In this document: positions 15,780 to 18,100 of the stretch, one piece after another | Layout: each line of letters opens with the position of its first letter | Position numbering within the stretch: position 1 is the first letter of the stretch | DNA from: an uncultured Muribaculum sp. | GTDB taxonomy: Bacteria > Bacteroidota > Bacteroidia > Bacteroidales > Muribaculaceae | Direction: 5' to 3' | NCBI RefSeq assembly: GCF_910583865.1 | Contig: NZ_CAJTYX010000048.1 | Location: forward strand, 1 to 18,100 | Length of the DNA stretch: 18,100 nucleotides | The notes under the pieces: model-generated | Databases searched by the model: none | What the model saw: only the letters and a program-made list of their open reading frames with translations | What the model was told of the DNA's origin: nothing | Program-made: the position numbers and the translations under genes

Positions 15780-15804
15780 AGTACTATGTATTGCATAGTA
15801 CTAT
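15780..15804. promoter_or_regulatory. Palindromic probable PadR operator
   Basis: AGTACTATG (15780-15788) and CATAGTACT (15794-15802) form a perfect 9-bp inverted repeat with a 5-bp spacer that contains the -33 TTG. The bases ATAGTACTAT at 15795-15804 are a further palindrome. PadR proteins are dimeric and often repress their own promoter, so this is the likely autoregulatory site (inference). Confidence 0.6.
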
Positions 15805-15821
15805 TTTGTACAATATCTTTG
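15791..15821 (+). promoter_or_regulatory. Bacteroidetes-type promoter for the padR operon
   Basis: TTG at 15791-15793, a 20-bp spacer and TATCTTTG at 15814-15821, an exact TAnnTTTG -7 element. The start of transcription would fall about 15-20 nt before the padR ATG, giving a very short leader. The -33 element sits inside the palindrome described separately. Confidence 0.75.
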
Positions 15822-15844
15822 CGGCATCATCATAAACCCGACAA

Positions 15845-16186
15845 ATGCCATTCAACTCCGACAAAATCAAATCGCAGATGCGCAAAGGGCTGCTGGAATA
15901 CTGCATAATGCTCATTCTCCATGAGCAAAGCGCGTATTCCTCCGACATAATCAGCCTGCTTAAAAACGCATCCATGATAGTGGTGGAAGGCACACTGTAT
16001 CCACTGCTGACCCGCCTCAAAAACGACGGACTCCTATCCTACAAGTGGGTGGAATCCACACAAGGCCCTCCCCGGAAGTACTATTCGCTCACCTCCGAGG
16101 GAAAAAGAGCGCTCAAAGAACTCGAAAGCTCCTGGTCGGGAATCATCAACACGATTAACCACCTTAAAAATCGAAACGAAAAATGA
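15845..16186 (+). CDS. PadR-family transcriptional regulator
   Basis: A small winged-helix DNA-binding repressor. The 113-residue protein has the complete PadR core: MRKGLLEYCIMLILHEQSAY, the recognition region SMIVVEGTLYPLLTRLKNDG, and the wing GPPRKYYSLTSEGKRALKEL. It ends soon after one more helix, as in the short PadR subfamily whose dimers respond to small molecules or to envelope stress. The ATG follows a consensus promoter with an embedded palindrome. The stop overlaps the start of the membrane protein gene by 4 nt (ATGA), showing a coupled two-gene operon. Bacteroidetes PadR genes frequently precede such a membrane partner, which the regulator is thought to control. Confidence 0.95.
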   Translation: MPFNSDKIKSQMRKGLLEYCIMLILHEQSAYSSDIISLLKNASMIVVEGTLYPLLTRLKNDGLLSYKWVESTQGPPRKYYSLTSEGKRALKELESSWSGIINTINHLKNRNEK

Positions 16187-16944
16187 ATTTTACAGTAAAC
16201 GCCAGACTTGACAGCCGGACATTCCCCATCGAGGAGGATGCATACCTGATGCTTTTGGAATATCGGAAAACAATCTCGAAGATGTTTTCAAAGTCAGACG
16301 ACGGGGATGAGATTATCGCCGACATCGACAACCGCATTTCAGAGATACTCTGTGAATCGGTGGCACACGGCGCGCCCACAGTCACGGCAGACCATGTAAA
16401 GAACGTGATGCGCCTCATCGGCACCCCCGACGACATCATCGATGCAGAGAGTCTTACCGACAGCGAGACAGACAGCCGCACCCCGAAGCCCGTCGACAAG
16501 CGCAACCGACCCTCCCGCCTGTCAACCGTCTGCTCCGTAATCACATGTATCATCATCGGCACAATCCTGATCTACCTGGGGCTGAACATGCTCGTAGTCC
16601 TTGTAAAAATGCTCTTCGCCTGCTTCGGAGTCGAAATCTTCCGAGTCAATCCCCTAATGGGCAACTTCATAATCAACCCGGCCCTATATGACTACAATGC
16701 CGCAGCGTATGTCTTATTCGACATCCTGTGCTGGGGAATAGCCGTAGTGATACCGTTAAGCACACTTTTCCATAGAGCGTGGCTCACATTCAACAGGAAA
16801 CCCGACAAACGCCTCAATCCTCGCACTCGGAAATTCCTGTGGATAACATGGATAGCCGCCATAGCGGCAGGTATCATAATCTCTCTGATCACGCTATATT
16901 GCGCTTCCCATTTCAATTGGGACCTGACAAATAAATTCGGATAG
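16183..16944 (+). CDS. PadR-associated membrane protein (PspC-partner-like, PspC domain not evident)
   Basis: An inner-membrane protein of unknown function that travels with PadR. The cytoplasmic N-terminal 85 residues (FTVNARLDSRTFPIEEDAYL, EIIADIDNRISEILCE, VTADHVKNVMRLIGTPDDII) match the region at the start of Bacteroidetes PspC-domain proteins, from memory. A polar linker with SETDSRTPKPVDKRNRPS follows. The rest holds about four membrane segments: one or two at about 112-148, one at about 178-200 and one at about 221-244. I do not see the usual PspC motif after the linker, so this appears to be a shorter variant. It overlaps padR by 4 nt. A role in envelope stress sensing is plausible but unproven. 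Confidence 0.75.
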   Translation: MNFTVNARLDSRTFPIEEDAYLMLLEYRKTISKMFSKSDDGDEIIADIDNRISEILCESVAHGAPTVTADHVKNVMRLIGTPDDIIDAESLTDSETDSRTPKPVDKRNRPSRLSTVCSVITCIIIGTILIYLGLNMLVVLVKMLFACFGVEIFRVNPLMGNFIINPALYDYNAAAYVLFDILCWGIAVVIPLSTLFHRAWLTFNRKPDKRLNPRTRKFLWITWIAAIAAGIIISLITLYCASHFNWDLTNKFG

Positions 16945-17104
16945 ACTTCCACCGGCTAATATCAGAAACACATAGCATCCTTTCCTAAGTCCATGCCATG
17001 AAATTAAACGGGCGGCAAACACAGAGCACAAAGTCCTATAGAGCCTCAAAACGGATATCAAACATAGCACAAACAGGCCAAAACATAGGAAGAGTACCCG
17101 GGAA

Positions 17105-17168
17105 TTTCCGTCAGAAAATAGCGGAATCTACCTAAAAAACGGAGATTCCGCTGTTTTATGACGGGAAA
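17105..17168. terminator. Long inverted repeat, probable bidirectional terminator
   Basis: The left arm 17105-17129 and right arm 17143-17168 pair with two mismatches and a one-base bulge. The inner 10 bp (AGCGGAATCT with AGATTCCGCT) are perfect, around a 13-base loop. A-rich and T-rich tracts inside the arms (AAAA at 17115-17118, TTTT at 17154-17157) would follow the inner stem on either strand, so it could stop both the padR operon and the converging KilA-N gene. Confidence 0.65.
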
Positions 17169-17242
17169 ATAAACGCATAATATTAATAATCAAAGTATTA
17201 CACCCTTACATTGTGTGACATCCCTATCAATAATTATTCACT

Positions 17243-17282
17243 TTCCACCCACAGCAGACAAATTCCACCCGCAGGAGTCACA
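17243..17282 (+). repeat. Two-copy 20-bp tandem repeat
   Basis: TTCCACCCACAGCAGACAAA is followed directly by TTCCACCCGCAGGAGTCACA; 16 of 20 positions agree. There is no third copy and no obvious role. Confidence 0.45.
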
Positions 17283-17404
17283 CCTACAGACTTTGTCCAC
17301 TGTGAACTCCGTGGCCTCCGTGCGATTTCAGTAATAATTTAGAAAGATCCAAATTATTGAAGCCACTCAGAACGAACCAGCGTCCTATAACTGATTTTGA
17401 AAGA

Positions 17405-18100
17405 CTATTTCAGTAGTTTCCTATTATTGTCACCACTTTCAAGAACACCCATCTGATGAATAGCAATCCGGTTGAGCTTAATCAGACGCTCCTGTTGCGA
17501 CATACTCTGTTCAATAAACACTGCATTTAGATTCTCCATATTTGAGAGACATATCAGCTCATTAATAGAGGCGTAATCACGAATATTTCCTTAAAGGCCG
17601 GGATTGGCATCCCGCCACTGCTTCGCGGTCATTCCAAACATCGCCACATTCAGCACGTCGGCTTCATTAGCATATATGATACTTGCTTGAGCCTTGGTAA
17701 GCTCAGCCGGTATCAGATTATGCTTGATGGCATCGGTGTGTATCCGATAATTTATCTTTGACAGCTCTCGCTTCGCAGACCAGCCGAGTTGCTTCTGTTC
17801 CTCTTCTTTAAGACGTTGGAACTCTTTGACAAGATAAAGTTCAAACTCAACCGAAACCCAACTTGCAAATTTGAAAGCGATATCCCGTTGAGCGTATGTG
17901 CCTCCTTCACGCCCTATTTTATTGACAATACCTATTGCATTTGTGAGTTCTATCCAACGGCTTGGACTCATTGTAAAGGAATTTGAACCTGCTTCTCTCA
18001 AAATAGGGTCGAATTCGACCCCTTTAAAATCGGGATTGTTAAGACTTTCCCATAATCCAAGATACTCAAGAGTATTCTTCACCCTCATCCAATTCTTTAC
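17405..18100 (-). pseudogene. KilA-N domain protein gene, interrupted by an in-frame stop and cut by the window edge
   Basis: KilA-N domains are DNA-binding modules of phages and mobile elements. The reading frame enters from beyond 18100 (VKNW before the first Met at 18088) and covers the latter part of the domain (NTLEYLGLWESLNNPDFKG, SPSRWIELTNAIGIVNK, RDIAFKFASWVSVEFELYLV). The usual C-terminal part follows (KINYRIHTDAIKHNLIP, ADVLNVAMFGMTAKQWRDAN). A TAA at 17591-17593 falls after NPGL. The same frame then stays open for 61 codons (GNIRDYASINELICLSNMEN, QERLIKLNRIAIHQM) to a TAG at 17405-17407. This is the expected continuation of the family, so one base change of a Lys or Glu codon to TAA best explains the break. 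The GC content is clearly lower than in the rest of the window, suggesting acquisition by transfer. Confidence 0.82.

Larger units (their letters stand above)
15383..15844. other. Intergenic region with divergent promoters around a MITE-like element
   Basis: This AT-rich stretch has no convincing gene. From left to right it contains the leader and promoter of the - strand hypothetical gene, a MITE-like insertion, and the promoter/operator of the padR gene. The short open frames that cross it depend on the insertion and show no recognisable domain. Confidence 0.7.
16945..17404. other. Intergenic region between the padR operon and the KilA-N pseudogene
   Basis: No credible gene is present in these 460 bases. 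They hold a long inverted repeat/terminator (17105-17168), a two-copy 20-bp tandem repeat (17243-17282), and a stretch with repeated CTCCGTG words near 17307-17324. The composition is AT-rich in the middle and unlike the coding regions at either side. Confidence 0.6.

Noticed and set aside
15482..15908. Two overlapping + strand open frames (15482-15739 and 15609-15908)
   Set aside because: They start outside or inside the MITE-like element and run through its ends or the padR promoter. Neither shows a recognisable domain, and their codon use follows no coding pattern.
17789..17986. 65-codon + strand open frame within the KilA-N gene
   Set aside because: It is antisense to clearly recognisable KilA-N coding sequence.
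1..18100. CRISPR array, tRNA or rRNA genes
   Set aside because: I found no regularly spaced repeats longer than about 20 bp and no cloverleaf or rRNA-like sequence on either strand by eye.

Overview
The window looks like a chromosomal segment from a gut-type Bacteroidales bacterium, probably Muribaculaceae or a close relative (inference). The reasons are a SusC/SusD pair, an ECF sigma/FecR pair, a gldE-gldD-phosphopantetheinyl transferase cluster, and three promoters of the Bacteroidetes type (-33 TTG/TTTG, 20-21 bp spacer, -7 TAnnTTTG). GC is high from about 120 to 15000 and visibly lower after about 15380.

Region 1 (123-12185, all + strand) is one functional block. An ECF sigma factor and a FecR-type anti-sigma factor are followed, after a possible weak terminator, by a tightly spaced run: SusC-like TonB-dependent transporter with an N-terminal STN signalling domain, SusD-like lipoprotein, FN3/PKD/beta-propeller lipoprotein, metallo-beta-lactamase-fold lipoprotein, glycerophosphodiester phosphodiesterase (GDPD) lipoprotein and a GlpT-like organophosphate:phosphate antiporter. 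A strong terminator hairpin at 12227-12255 closes the run. There is no glycoside hydrolase. The enzymes and the inner-membrane carrier instead point to capture of a glycerophosphodiester or another organophosphate: SusC/D import it, GDPD releases a glycerol phosphate, and the GlpT-like carrier takes it into the cytoplasm. Substrate binding to SusC could be signalled through STN, FecR and the ECF factor. This is the best candidate for a poorly described system here.

Region 2 (12298-15019, + strand) has its own promoter and carries gldE, gldD and a Sfp-type phosphopantetheinyl transferase with overlapping ends. A hypothetical basic coiled-coil protein on the - strand (14813-15382) converges on the transferase and overlaps its 3' end by 207 bp.

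Region 3 (15383-15844) is intergenic. It holds two divergent promoters separated by a 169-bp MITE-like element with GTAA-type terminal inverted repeats and an 8-bp target duplication with one mismatch, a pattern typical of IS66-family elements.

Region 4 (15845-16944) is a two-gene operon of a PadR regulator and a small membrane protein, with a palindromic probable operator on the -33 element. A long inverted repeat and probable terminator follow at 17105-17168.

Region 5 (17405-18100, - strand) is a KilA-N-domain gene of phage/mobile type. It is interrupted by one in-frame TAA and its 5' end lies outside the window.
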